A stretch of 64,000 nt of DNA from Peribacillus muralis (GTDB lineage: Bacteria > Bacillota > Bacilli > Bacillales > DSM-1321), in assembly GCF_001645685.2 (NCBI RefSeq), contig NZ_CP017080.1, positions 1,540,001 through 1,604,000 on the forward strand, written 5' to 3'. A model generated the notes under the pieces. The model made no database searches and was not told the origin of the DNA. It was given only the letters and a program-made list of their open reading frames with translations. Each line of letters starts with the position of its first letter. The stretch's first letter is position 1. The translations under genes were made by a program, and so were the position numbers. Shown in pieces: positions 41,318 through 54,782 of this stretch.

Positions 41318-44300
41318 AAAGCATCCTAGTAATTGGTTCCGGTCCGATTGTCATCGGACAGGCTGCCGAGTTCGATTACGCTGGAACTCAAGCATGTATC
41401 GCCTTAAAAGAAGAAGGCTACCGGGTAATCCTTATCAACTCGAACCCCGCTACAATCATGACAGACAGTGAAATGGCTGATGCGGTATATATTGAACCGA
41501 TCACTTTGGAATTTGTCAGCAAAATCATTCGTAAAGAGCGTCCAGATGCCCTTCTACCTACACTTGGCGGACAGACTGGGCTGAATATGGCCGTTGAATT
41601 GGCCGATTCAGGAATCCTGGAAGAATGCAATGTGCAAATCCTTGGGACGAAACTTTCCGCCATCCAGCAGGCGGAAGACCGTGACCTTTTCCGAACGCTT
41701 ATGAATGACCTTGGCGAGCCTGTTCCTGACAGCGACATCATTCATAATCTGGATGAGGCTTATACATTCGTGGAACGGGTCGGTTATCCGGTCATCGTCC
41801 GCCCTGCCTTCACGCTTGGCGGAACAGGCGGCGGGATTTGTGATGACGAGGAGCAGCTGATCGAAATCGTTGAGGGCGGTCTGAAAAGCAGTCCCGTTCA
41901 CCAGTGCCTGCTCGAGAAAAGCATTGCCGGTTTCAAAGAAGTGGAATATGAAGTGATGCGTGATTCCAACGATAATGCCATTGTCGTATGTAATATGGAG
42001 AACTTCGATCCGGTGGGTGTCCATACCGGGGATTCGATCGTTGCGGCACCAAGCCAAACATTAAGTGACAGAGAGTATCAAATGCTCAGAAATACATCCT
42101 TGAAAATTATCCGTGCCTTGAAAATTGAAGGAGGTTGCAATGTACAGCTAGCTTTGGATCCTGATAGCTACCAATACTACGTCATTGAAGTGAACCCGAG
42201 GGTTAGCCGTTCGTCAGCACTTGCTTCAAAGGCAACTGGATATCCGATTGCCAAGCTTGCAGCAAAAATAGCGGTTGGTTTGACGCTTGATGAGATGATG
42301 AACCCGGTCACAGGCAAAACTTATGCGAGCTTCGAACCGGCACTTGACTATGTCGTAACGAAAATCCCACGCTGGCCATTCGATAAGTTCGAAAGTGCGA
42401 ATCGCAGGCTCGGTACCCAAATGAAGGCGACGGGAGAAGTCATGGCAATCGGCCGTACATTCGAAGAATCGATCATGAAAGCTGTACGCTCCCTTGAAGC
42501 AGGCATATACCATCTGGAGTTGAATGACGAGTTTGAGGACGAAAAAATAGAGAAACGGATACGCAAAGCGGGGGATGAGCGGTTATTCTATATCGGTGAA
42601 GCTCTAAGAAGGGGGAAAACGATCGAAACCATTCACGAATGGAGCCAAATCGATTTATTCTTCCTCCATAAGTTGAAAAAGATCATTGACTTTGAAACGG
42701 AGCTTAAACGGCATTCCTTTAATTGTGATGTTTTGCAAAAGGCTAAAGAACTAGGTTTTTCTGACAAAACGATTGCAGAAATATGGGAAGTTGCCGAAAT
42801 GGAAGTCTATGAGTATCGGAAACAACAAGGAATCATCCCTGTTTATAAAATGGTTGATACTTGTGCGGCGGAATTTGAATCGGAAACACCATATTTTTAC
42901 GGAACATACGAAGATGAAAATGAATCCATCGTCACAGACAAGAAAAGTGTCATTGTCCTGGGGTCTGGCCCGATTCGGATTGGGCAAGGGGTAGAGTTTG
43001 ATTATGCCACCGTACATTCGGTCTGGGCAATCAAGGAAGCAGGATATGAAGCGATCATCATCAACAATAATCCGGAGACCGTTTCGACGGATTTCAGTAT
43101 CTCCGACAAGCTTTATTTCGAACCTTTGACACTTGAAGATGTCATGCATGTCATCGACTTGGAAAAACCGGAAGGGGTCATTGTCCAGTTTGGCGGACAG
43201 ACAGCGATAAACCTTGCAGATGGACTCGTGGAAAGGGGTGTCAAAATCCTTGGCACTTCATTGGAAGATTTGGATAGGGCGGAAAATCGCAATAAATTCG
43301 AAAAGGCCCTGAAGGATTTGGACATTCCGCAGCCAAAGGGCAAAACCGCTACATCTGTAGAAGAAGCGATCGTCATTGCAGATGATATTGGTTACCCGGT
43401 ATTAGTAAGGCCATCGTATGTTCTTGGAGGAAGAGCGATGGAAATCGTCTATAAACAAGAAGAATTGCTGCATTACATGAAAAATGCCGTAAAAATAAAT
43501 CCAGATCATCCGGTTCTGATTGACCGTTACTTGACGGGGAAGGAAGTGGAAGTTGACGGGATATCCGATGGGAAAACGGTCGTCATACCAGGGATCATGG
43601 AGCATATCGAACGCGCTGGCGTCCATTCTGGTGATTCGATCGCCGTCTATCCACCCCAAAATTTAACGGACAAACAAAAAGAAGTGATCATCGACTATAC
43701 GACGAGATTGGCAAAAGGGTTGAATATAATTGGACTCTTGAATATTCAATATGTCATAAGCAATGAAGAAGTGTATGTTATTGAAGTGAATCCACGTTCA
43801 AGCAGAACGGTTCCATTCTTGAGTAAGATTACGAATGTGCCGATGGCTAACTTAGCGACGAAGGCCATTCTGGGCCATTCGCTTGAAAGCCAAGGCCATC
43901 AATCCGGATTAGTGGCAGAACAAACCGGGGTGTATGTGAAAGTTCCAGTCTTTTCCTTTGCGAAATTAAGGGGTGTGGATATTTCTCTCGGACCTGAAAT
44001 GAAATCGACCGGTGAAGTGATGGGTAAAGATAGTACACTTGAAAAAGCTTTATATAAAGGGCTGGTAGCTTCCGGCTTCAAAATTAAAGGTCATGGTTCG
44101 GTCTTATTGACGATATCGGATAAGGATAAACAAGAAGCACTTCTTTTGGCAAGACGGTTCCATAATATCGGTTTCAAGTTGATCGCCACGAGCGGAACTG
44201 CGGCCCTATTGAAGCAAGCGGGAATCCCGAATTCGATCGTTGGTAAAATCGGTGAAGAAGGCAGGAATCTATTGGATGTCATCAGGAACGGGGAAGCGCA

Positions 44301-44498
44301 ATTCGTCATAAATACTTTGACAAAAGGAAAGCAACCTGAACGTGATGGGTTTAGGATCCGTCGTGAATCGGTTGAAAATGGCGTGACATGCTTAACGTCA
44401 CTCGATACGGCTGAAGCGATTTTGAGAGTGATAGAATCCATGACCTTCTCTGCCGAAGCAATGGGGAAAATGGAAAAAAGTCGTGAGGTGAGCTATAT

Positions 44499-44502
<4 letters not shown>
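41296..44502 (+). CDS. pyrAB: Carbamoyl phosphate synthetase, large subunit
   Basis: The 1068-residue synthase has two ATP-grasp halves: the first phosphorylates bicarbonate and the second carbamate. Each half repeats the motif SGPI.IGQ..EFDY (near residues 14 and 559), and each has a nucleotide-binding EVNPR segment. The C-terminal domain (from about 930, [19 protein letters not shown]) is the MGS-like regulatory domain. The ribosome site AAGGGGGAA lies inside pyrAA. Its stop overlaps the pyrK ATG by 3 bases. Confidence 0.96.
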
Positions 44503-46897
<2,395 letters not shown>

Positions 46898-46904
<7 letters not shown>

Positions 46905-47533
46905 ACGAAACGATTGCAGAACATCTATTGGAAATAAAAGCAGTATACCTGCAGCCGAATGACCCATTCACCTGGGCATCGGGAATTCAGTCACCGATTT
47001 ATTGTGACAACCGCTTAACCCTTTCTTACCCAGAGGTACGCACGGAAATCGCGGAAGGCTTAAAGGAATTGATTGAAAAGCATTTCCCTGAAGCCGAGCT
47101 GATTGCCGGAACTGCTACTGCCGGCATTCCTCATGCAGCTTGGGTCAGTGACAAATTAAATGCCCCGATGTGCTATGTTCGCTCTAAAGCGAAGGAGCAT
47201 GGAAAGGGCAACCAAATCGAAGGCAGAGCCGTTCCAGGACAAAAAGTGGTGGTTGTGGAAGATTTGATTTCAACCGGAGGCAGTGTTATTACGGCTGTTG
47301 ATGCGCTTAAAGAGGCGGGATGTGAAGTTCTTGGAGTGGTTTCGATCTTTACTTACGAATTGGAAAAGGGAAAAGAAAAGTTCAGTGCTGAAGGCATCAC
47401 AAACCATTCCTTGAGTGACTACTCGACTTTAATCAAGGTCGCTAATGAAAAAGGCTACATCACGGCAGAAGAATTGGAAAAGCTGAAAAAATGGCGCGAG
47501 AATCCGGCGGATACAGCCTGGATATCGGCATGA
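46898..47533 (+). CDS. pyrE: Orotate phosphoribosyltransferase
   Basis: It joins orotate to PRPP, making OMP. The PRPP loop is [14 protein letters not shown], and the N-terminal [16 protein letters not shown] and [15 protein letters not shown] (catalytic flexible loop with Lys and His) are present. Length is 211 aa. ATG 46898 follows GGGAGGGAA and overlaps the pyrF end by 7 bases; an in-frame start at 46883 lacks a ribosome site. It is the last gene of the operon. Confidence 0.95.
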
Positions 47534-47581
47534 AAATGGAGGTGACCCAAACATATAGATTGGGCCACCTCCATTTTTTTT
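47533..47581. terminator. Bidirectional terminator pyrE / rqcH
   Basis: A long stem (47533-47550 with 47560-47577, one mismatch in the middle) is flanked by As on the left and ten Ts on the right. It ends the pyr operon, and in reverse it can end rqcH, whose stop codon is at 47581-47583. Confidence 0.9.
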
Positions 47582-49302
47582 TACGCCTTTACCGCTTCCT
47601 TTAAACGAATGACGGTATCGGCATCCGGAGTAATGTATACCGTTTGCTGCTGGTCATAGATGACGAAGCCGGGCTTGGAGCCATTCGGCTTCTTTACATG
47701 GCGGACTTGAGTGAAGTCAACCGGAACAGAGCTCGATTGTTTGGCTTTACTGAAGAAAGCTGCCAATACGGCTGCCTCTTTTATCGTTTCTTCGCTCGGT
47801 GTTTCATTTCGGATCACAACATGAGATCCAGGGATGTCTTTCGTATGAAGCCAAATTTCATCCCGGCGTGCAAATTTATTCGTTAAATAGTCATTTTGTT
47901 TATTATTCTTTCCGACAAAAATGAGATCCCCATCGGTAGCGTGATAGGTTTCGAGCTGTGGTTTGGCATTGGCAGGTTTTTTCATGCCTTTTTTCTTTTT
48001 TTGACGGATATAGCCTTCTTCCTGAAGCTCTTCGCGAATTTCCTCTATATCCCGGGGCGAAGCTGATTGAAGCTGCTGGTGCAATGCTTCGAAATAGGAT
48101 AATTCCAATTTCGTCTTTTCGATTTGTTCTAAAACCACACCGACCGCATTTTTGGACTTTTGGTATTTGGAGAAGTACTTTTGTGCATTATCGGATGGGT
48201 TTTTTAACGGGTCAAGCGGAATTGTAATCGTGCCTTGCCCCTCATCATAATAATTGACGACTTCAATCTCCTTCATGCCTTTTTTCATTTGATATAAATT
48301 AGCGGTGAGCAGCTCACCGAACAATTGATACTGTTCCCCGCGTTCCGTATCTTTTAACGTTCGCTCGAGCTTCCCGATTTTTTTTGAATTCTTTTCGATT
48401 TCGTTGGAAATGAAACGTTCTACATCCTGGCTCTTCTGCTTAACCCGATCTCGTTCGGCTTTACCGAAGTAATATCTGTCGAGCATCTCGCTTAATGAAG
48501 GGAACGTACGCTGTGTTTCACCTAGGTGTTTAAGTGGAAGCATATAAAAAACTTCTTTATTTCCGTCCCGTTTGATCGTCGCAGTATATCTATGTTCCGA
48601 GATTTCTTCGATTAACCCCGAAAATGCTGCAGGAAGTGTAGTACTGTTTGCCAAGCCGGCCCGGTAGACGGCTTCCTTGGCGGCTAAAGGGGAAATTCCT
48701 GAAAAGCTAGCAACAAGCTGTCGGTCGAGCTTTCCTGCATTGAAGTCTAAATTCTTCCTGATATCTTCTTCGGTGGCCTTGAACGGATTGACCTTCTCCT
48801 GGGCAGGCGGCACTTTATACTCCTGTCCGGGCAATATGGCCCGGTAACTGTTCACGGCATAGGATACATGCTTAATGCTGTCCAATATCATGTTTCGTTC
48901 TTTATCGACCAGCACAATGTTGCTGTGGCGCCCCATGATTTCAATGATTAATTGCTTTTGTGAGACGTCCCCAAGCTCATTGCGGCCCTTCACTTCTAAT
49001 ATGATCATCCGATCGAGTTCATATTGGTAAATATCTTCAATGGTATAGCCTTCGAGATGCTTTCTAAGAAGCATACAGAACATGGGTGCCTCTTTTGGAT
49101 TTTCATAACTTTCTTCCGTCAATTGTACCCGGGAATAACTTGGATGGGCTGATAATAGGAGTTTATGATTCTTACCCCCTGCACGAACCACCAATATCAC
49201 TTCGTTTTTGTATGGTTGATGTACCTTGTTGATTCGTCCGCCTTTTAATATGGAGGCGATTTCCTCGGTCATCGCTTTTGTAAATAATCCATCGAATGAC
49301 AT
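47581..49302 (-). CDS. rqcH: Ribosome quality control factor RqcH (NEMF/Rqc2 family)
   Basis: RqcH binds the 50S subunit still carrying peptidyl-tRNA and adds C-terminal alanine tails that mark the product for proteolysis. Parts in order are NFACT-N (about 1-180, [15 protein letters not shown]), helix-hairpin-helix (about 190-240), two long coiled coils (about 290-430) and the NFACT-R domain ([19 protein letters not shown], about 485-505). Length is 573 aa. The name also covers older adhesin-like annotations (YloA/FbpA). The ribosome site AAGGAAG lies upstream on the minus strand. Its partner rqcP is at 29.2 kb. Confidence 0.93.
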   Translation of the reverse strand: MSFDGLFTKAMTEEIASILKGGRINKVHQPYKNEVILVVRAGGKNHKLLLSAHPSYSRVQLTEESYENPKEAPMFCMLLRKHLEGYTIEDIYQYELDRMIILEVKGRNELGDVSQKQLIIEIMGRHSNIVLVDKERNMILDSIKHVSYAVNSYRAILPGQEYKVPPAQEKVNPFKATEEDIRKNLDFNAGKLDRQLVASFSGISPLAAKEAVYRAGLANSTTLPAAFSGLIEEISEHRYTATIKRDGNKEVFYMLPLKHLGETQRTFPSLSEMLDRYYFGKAERDRVKQKSQDVERFISNEIEKNSKKIGKLERTLKDTERGEQYQLFGELLTANLYQMKKGMKEIEVVNYYDEGQGTITIPLDPLKNPSDNAQKYFSKYQKSKNAVGVVLEQIEKTKLELSYFEALHQQLQSASPRDIEEIREELQEEGYIRQKKKKGMKKPANAKPQLETYHATDGDLIFVGKNNKQNDYLTNKFARRDEIWLHTKDIPGSHVVIRNETPSEETIKEAAVLAAFFSKAKQSSSVPVDFTQVRHVKKPNGSKPGFVIYDQQQTVYITPDADTVIRLKEAVKA

Positions 49303-49685
49303 TCTATTTTTACTTCCTTTACATAAGATTTTCTATGATGCTCCATTCTTCAAGACCAGATAAACATGGCTTGGGAGTGGTCCACGGATGCTTCATTTAT
49401 AAGATTACTGGAAATGCGGTATTAGGATATTCAATGAAGGCGAGTCTAATGTGCCCTGTTATCCCAGCAAGGTTTTCCCAGCGTTTTTTAAGTTGGGCCT
49501 TTCTTCTTTTCGCAATTCTGTTTAATTATAGCATTATTTTGGACGAGTCTGAATAATCATGGAAGAAGAGCAGGTTGTTTTATGTATCGATAAGCGGGCA
49601 GGTGTTGGATGAGTAAAGCAAAGCGCCTGTTTAAGATGTATACAGGGGCCTATTTCATTCTACTCAAAGGGATGTGTGATACTTG
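49303..49685. other. Divergent intergenic region rqcH-yloB
   Basis: It carries a likely rqcH promoter (49525-49553, minus strand) and the yloB ribosome site (AAAGGGATG). An 86-codon plus-strand frame at 49296-49556 has no ribosome site and starts inside rqcH, so it is not called. No promoter for yloB was identified with confidence. Confidence 0.45.
49525..49553 (-). promoter_or_regulatory. Candidate promoter of rqcH
   Basis: On the minus strand: TTCAGA (49553-49548), 17-base spacer, TATAAT (49530-49525). The leader to the rqcH start would be about 215 bases, which is long, so the call is tentative. Confidence 0.4.
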
Positions 49686-52364
49686 ATGGAGTTCAAGGAA
49701 ATGAATAATCAAGAAATGGAAAAAGCGCTTCAAACAAACGTTACACACGGTTTGGACGATGATGAAGTAAAGGACAGGCTGCATAAGCATGGGTTCAACG
49801 AATTGAAGGAAGGTGAAAAGCAGTCAGCCATACTTTTATTCTTTGCACAATTTAAAGATTTCATGGTCATCGTTTTACTTGCCGCTACTTTAGTATCCGG
49901 GATATTGGGTGAATATATTGATGCGATTGCCATCATGGCGATTGTTTTTTTAAATGGATTACTCGGTTTTTTTCAAGAACGAAAGGCTGAAAAATCTTTA
50001 GATGCTCTAAAGGAAATGGCAGCACCACAAGTGAATGTACTTCGCGATGGCCGTTGGTTGAAAGTTCCTTCAAGAGAGGTGGTAGTGGGTGATATCCTGA
50101 AATTTTCAAGCGGAGACAGGATTGGAGCCGATCTGCGGATCGTCGATCATTCCAGCCTTGAAATCGAAGAATCGGCACTTACAGGCGAGTCACTTCCAGC
50201 CGTTAAATGCTCCGAACCATTGATGAATGAGTTCGAAGGCATTGGTGATCAGGAAAACATGGCCTTTATGGGTACGATGGTCACAAGAGGGAACGGGATA
50301 GGCATGGTCATCGCTACGGGAATGAATACGGCGATGGGTAAGATTGCCGACTTGCTTCAGACAGCAGAAACAAAAGAGACACCTCTTCAGCGTCGGCTGG
50401 AGCAGTTAGGAAAAATTTTAATCGTCACTGCCTTGATTTTGACGATCATTGTCGTGTTGACTGGTGTCATTCAAGGGCATGACCTTTATACGATGTTTTT
50501 AGCCGGAGTCTCCCTTGCCGTTGCCGCGATACCGGAAGGCTTGCCTGCAATCGTGACTGTAGCCTTGTCCTTGGGCGTTCAGCGCATGATCAAACAAAAA
50601 GCGATTGTCCGCAAGCTGCCTGCTGTTGAAACGCTTGGGTGCGCTACAGTAATTTGCTCGGATAAGACGGGAACGCTTACGCAAAACAAAATGACGGTTA
50701 CGAAGGTTTGGAGTGGAGGGAAGACATGGGATATCAGCGGGACTGGATATAATCCGGTCGGCGAATTTTCCTTAAGAGGAGTTTCGGTTGCACCGAAAAA
50801 TCATAATGCCCTGCTTCAGATCATTACGTTCGGGATGCTCTGTAACAAAGCCGAGTTAAATCAAAAGGGAAAACAGCATGTACTGGACGGCGATCCGACA
50901 GAAGGGGCCATGTTGGTGGCCGCGATGAAAGCAGGCTTGACGAGGGATCACCTCTTTAAGAGGTTTACCATCGTAAAGGAGTTTCCCTTCGATTCTAGCC
51001 GTAAAATGATGAGTGTGATCGTGAAGGATGATAAAGAGAATCATTTCGTCATCGTAAAAGGAGCCCCTGATGTACTGATTGCCCAGTGCGATACGATTCT
51101 GTGGGAAGACAGATCTGAAATGTTGAATCGTGAAAGCAAGGAAAGGGTACAGCAGGACATGAATGAACTTGCTTCACAGGCACTCCGGATGATTGCTGTC
51201 GGTTATAAACCTCTTCCAAAAGGAACGATTCTGCTTCATGAAACGGAAGCTGAGCGCAATTTGACCTTCATGGGACTTCAAGGCATGATCGATCCACCAC
51301 GTCCGGAGGTGAAGCAGGCGGTCAAGGAATGCCGGGATGCAGGAATTAAAACCGTCATGATTACTGGCGACCATGTCATAACCGCAAAAGCAATCGCTAA
51401 AGAGCTTGGGATTTTAAAAGGAAAAGATCTTGTGCTTGAAGGTCGGCAGTTAGCTGATATGGACGTAGGGGAACTTGAAGAAATAGTTGAGAGTGTTTCG
51501 GTATTTGCCCGTGTTTCCCCTGAGCATAAGTTAAAAATCGTTAAGGCGCTCCAAAATAAAGGACATGTCGTAGCGATGACCGGAGATGGCGTCAATGATG
51601 CACCGGCAATAAAATCAGCTGATATTGGCATATCCATGGGCATAACCGGGACGGATGTTGCCAAGGAAGCTTCTTCCTTGATATTGGTGGATGATAATTT
51701 TGCAACGATCAAATCGGCGATTAATGAAGGGCGGAATATATATGAAAACATCAGGAAGTTCATCCGCTATCTGCTTGCCTCCAATGTCGGGGAGATTTTG
51801 GTCATGTTTTTTGCGATGTTGTGTGCCTTGCCGCTGCCGTTGATTCCAATTCAAATCCTATTCGTGAATCTAGTTACGGACGGACTTCCTGCCATGGCAT
51901 TGGGACTTGATTCTGCGGAAGATGACGTGATGAAACGAAATCCGCGAAATGCGAAAGAAGGCGTTTTTGGCAGAGGGCTTGGCTGGAAAATCATCTCGCG
52001 TGGTTTTCTGATAGGTTTATCAACTCTGATCGCCTTTTATGTCGTGTATCGGGCAAACCCGGAAAACCTCGCCTATGCACAAACGATCGCGTTCGCTACT
52101 TTGGTTCTAGCTCAGCTCATACATGTTTTTGATTGCCGAAGCGAACGGTCGATCTTCTCAAGAAACCCGTTCGGTAATCTTTATCTCGTAGGAGCGGTCC
52201 TGTCTTCGCTGTTATTGATGCTTGCAGTCATGTATGTGCAGCCATTGCAAACGATATTCCATACCGTCCCTATTTCAGGAAGGGATTGGCTTTTGGTGAT
52301 AGGAATGTCTTCCATCCCAACTTTTTTACTGGCAGGAACCTTTTTAGCAAGAAAAGCACAATGA
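49686..52364 (+). CDS. yloB: P-type calcium-transporting ATPase YloB
   Basis: This is a P2A-type calcium pump. The phosphorylated Asp326 lies in DKTGTLTQNKMTV, with the actuator loop TGES, hinge GDGVNDAPA and about ten membrane helices (four before and six after the cytosolic domains). The calcium-binding PEGLPA in helix 4 is present. Length is 892 aa. B. subtilis YloB is a calcium ATPase made during sporulation. ATG 49686 is chosen; a TTG one codon earlier is possible. A terminator follows. Confidence 0.92.
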   Translation: MEFKEMNNQEMEKALQTNVTHGLDDDEVKDRLHKHGFNELKEGEKQSAILLFFAQFKDFMVIVLLAATLVSGILGEYIDAIAIMAIVFLNGLLGFFQERKAEKSLDALKEMAAPQVNVLRDGRWLKVPSREVVVGDILKFSSGDRIGADLRIVDHSSLEIEESALTGESLPAVKCSEPLMNEFEGIGDQENMAFMGTMVTRGNGIGMVIATGMNTAMGKIADLLQTAETKETPLQRRLEQLGKILIVTALILTIIVVLTGVIQGHDLYTMFLAGVSLAVAAIPEGLPAIVTVALSLGVQRMIKQKAIVRKLPAVETLGCATVICSDKTGTLTQNKMTVTKVWSGGKTWDISGTGYNPVGEFSLRGVSVAPKNHNALLQIITFGMLCNKAELNQKGKQHVLDGDPTEGAMLVAAMKAGLTRDHLFKRFTIVKEFPFDSSRKMMSVIVKDDKENHFVIVKGAPDVLIAQCDTILWEDRSEMLNRESKERVQQDMNELASQALRMIAVGYKPLPKGTILLHETEAERNLTFMGLQGMIDPPRPEVKQAVKECRDAGIKTVMITGDHVITAKAIAKELGILKGKDLVLEGRQLADMDVGELEEIVESVSVFARVSPEHKLKIVKALQNKGHVVAMTGDGVNDAPAIKSADIGISMGITGTDVAKEASSLILVDDNFATIKSAINEGRNIYENIRKFIRYLLASNVGEILVMFFAMLCALPLPLIPIQILFVNLVTDGLPAMALGLDSAEDDVMKRNPRNAKEGVFGRGLGWKIISRGFLIGLSTLIAFYVVYRANPENLAYAQTIAFATLVLAQLIHVFDCRSERSIFSRNPFGNLYLVGAVLSSLLLMLAVMYVQPLQTIFHTVPISGRDWLLVIGMSSIPTFLLAGTFLARKAQ

Positions 52365-52381
52365 GATATGATATAATCTTT

Positions 52382-52419
52382 AAGGTGGTAGAGTCTTGCT
52401 CTATTGCCTTTTTATTTTT
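52382..52419 (+). terminator. Intrinsic terminator after yloB
   Basis: A 12-bp stem with three G-U pairs (52382-52393 with 52399-52410) carries a five-base loop and ends in a T-rich tail. TATAAT (52372-52377) lies only five bases before it. Confidence 0.72.
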
Positions 52420-52518
52420 GTAGTCTTTTATTTGTAAGCAAAACTGATGATGCAGCAGCTGATATATATTCAACGTTAGCGCCAAATTACTACAATAAGC
52501 TTGATTGGAAGTGGAACC

Positions 52519-53394
52519 ATGGTTACCAGTATGACGGGCTATGGAAGAGATGAAGCGGGAAACGGACAGGTCAATGTCTTTGCCGAAATTAAGACGGTCA
52601 ATCATCGTTTTTGTGAACATACGATTAGAATGCCGCGACAGCTTTTGGTTTTGGAAGAAAAAGTGAAGAAAAAGGCGAATCAATACATAAGAAGAGGACG
52701 GGTGGAAATCTTCATTACAGTCGAGGGTGAAAGCCTTGTTACAAAAAAGGTGAAGGTCGATTGGGACCTTGCCGATCAGTATGTAGGCTTGATGACTGAA
52801 GTCAAGGACAAATACAAGCTGGAAAGTTCCATTACTTTACAGGATATCCTCCAGCTTGAATCGATTTTCATGACGGAAGAAGTGCCGGCAGTTCCTCGCG
52901 ATCTGGAAGCCTTATTATTGAAGTCTGTTTCGGGGGCATTGGAGAATCTCAAGAAAATGCGGGCCCACGAAGGTCAGGAATTGGCTCTGGACATGATCAA
53001 CCAGCTTAATAGGTTTGGTGAGGTCGTAGCAGGCGTCAAAAACCATGCGCCTTCAGTCGTCGAGAAATATAAAACCCGGATGGAAATCAAACTAGCCGAG
53101 TTAACGGATGGACAGATTGAGGATAGCCGGATTGTAACGGAAGCGGCCATTTTCGCTGATAAATGTGACATAAATGAGGAACTGACAAGGCTTGATAGCC
53201 ATGTCCAGCAATTTTCGGCAACGCTTAGTCAGAATGAACCGATCGGGAGGAAACTGGACTTCCTCGTCCAGGAAATGAATAGGGAAGTCAATACGATCGG
53301 CTCAAAGGCTAATGATTCTTTAATCACCAGAGAAGTGGTGGAAATGAAAAGCCTGCTTGAAAAATTAAAGGAACAGGTTCAAAATATCGAGTAG
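52519..53394 (+). CDS. yloC: YicC/YloC-family endoribonuclease
   Basis: YicC-family proteins are ring-shaped endoribonucleases that cut small RNAs and mRNAs; this role is established for a few members and inferred here. The N-terminal MVTSMTGYGRDEA with IKTVNHRFCEHTIRMP and the C-terminal DUF1732 part GRKLDFLVQEMNREVNTIGSKAND are highly conserved. Length is 291 aa, as in B. subtilis. The ATG at 52519 has a short distance to GGAAGTGG; a longer in-frame TTG at 52501 is less likely. remA follows. Confidence 0.9.
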   Translation: MVTSMTGYGRDEAGNGQVNVFAEIKTVNHRFCEHTIRMPRQLLVLEEKVKKKANQYIRRGRVEIFITVEGESLVTKKVKVDWDLADQYVGLMTEVKDKYKLESSITLQDILQLESIFMTEEVPAVPRDLEALLLKSVSGALENLKKMRAHEGQELALDMINQLNRFGEVVAGVKNHAPSVVEKYKTRMEIKLAELTDGQIEDSRIVTEAAIFADKCDINEELTRLDSHVQQFSATLSQNEPIGRKLDFLVQEMNREVNTIGSKANDSLITREVVEMKSLLEKLKEQVQNIE

Positions 53395-53447
53395 CCGGTT
53401 TATGATGAACGTAAAAAGGTGACAATGAATATGAATGGGGGACAAAA

Positions 53448-53711
53448 ATGTCAATCAAGCTCATTAATATTGGATTTGGGAATATCGTATCCGCAAACCG
53501 GATCGTATCCATCGTGAGCCCTGAATCGGCTCCGATAAAAAGGATCATCCAAGATGCCCGAGATCGCGGATCCTTAATAGATGCTACATACGGTAGAAGA
53601 ACTAGGGCCGTTATAATTACAGACAGCGACCATGTCATCTTATCAGCCGTTCAACCGGAAACGGTTGCTGCACGGCTTCAAGATAAAGATGACAGCGTAG
53701 AAGAGGGGTAA
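53448..53711 (+). CDS. remA: DUF370 DNA-binding regulator RemA
   Basis: The 87-residue protein matches RemA (YlzA), a ring-forming DNA-binding regulator that in B. subtilis activates biofilm matrix genes and osmoprotection genes. The conserved [20 protein letters not shown] and [20 protein letters not shown] are seen. The ribosome site is GGGGGAC. It is followed by gmk after 10 bases, a linkage kept widely in Firmicutes. Confidence 0.93.
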   Translation: MSIKLINIGFGNIVSANRIVSIVSPESAPIKRIIQDARDRGSLIDATYGRRTRAVIITDSDHVILSAVQPETVAARLQDKDDSVEEG

Positions 53712-53715
53712 CTGA

Positions 53716-54336
<621 letters not shown>

Positions 54337-54339
54337 ACT

Positions 54340-54546
54340 ATGTTATATCCATCAATTGATTCCCTATTATTGAAAATCGATTCTAAATACTCGCTTGTAT
54401 CTGTAGCAGCTAAACGTGCACGGGAAATGCAAATAAAAGATAATTGCCTTATCGCCAAACCGGTTTCACATAAATCAGTAGGCCGTGCCCTTGAAGAAAT
54501 TCATTCCGGAAAATTGACCTACGATAATTCCTACGAAGAAAACTAA
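54340..54546 (+). CDS. rpoZ: RNA polymerase omega subunit
   Basis: This 68-residue subunit helps assemble RNA polymerase by clamping the beta-prime subunit. [29 protein letters not shown] is the conserved N-terminal half (positions 1-29), followed by [20 protein letters not shown], 10 bases before the ATG and overlapping the end of gmk, is the ribosome site. A complex hairpin region follows. Confidence 0.94.
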   Translation: MLYPSIDSLLLKIDSKYSLVSVAAKRAREMQIKDNCLIAKPVSHKSVGRALEEIHSGKLTYDNSYEEN

Positions 54547-54573
54547 GCGAGAACACATAAGCTTGACCTATCG

Positions 54574-54660
54574 GGCCTGACACCCAAAAGCAAACAGGAT
54601 GCGTTACATTTTTGAAAGTTGCTTCCTTCCTGCGGCCAAGGTGTCAGGCCTGTTTGTTTT
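54574..54660 (+). promoter_or_regulatory. Competing hairpins between rpoZ and coaBC, possible terminator/antiterminator
   Basis: GGCCTGACACC (54574-54584) is a perfect complement of GGTGTCAGGCC (54640-54650), enclosing about 55 bases. GCAAACAGG (about 54590-54598) can instead pair with CCTGTTTG (54649-54656), which overlaps the first stem by two bases and leads into TTTTGATTTTT. The two pairings compete in part. Either a plain terminator or a regulated switch is possible. Confidence 0.45.
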
Positions 54661-54782
54661 GATTTTTCAAAAAATAAAGCATGATGGGAAAAACCCCATA
54701 TTAATAGCGCATATCAAATGATTTTTCAACTGTTTTCCTTCATAATTAAGAAATCTAGAATGTATAGTTAGGGGAAATTTGC

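Noticed and set aside
49296..49556. 86-codon plus-strand frame between rqcH and yloB
   Set aside because: It starts inside the rqcH start region without a ribosome site, and its composition is not protein-like.
51278..51763. 161-codon reverse-strand frame opposite yloB
   Set aside because: Shadow of the calcium ATPase coding sequence.
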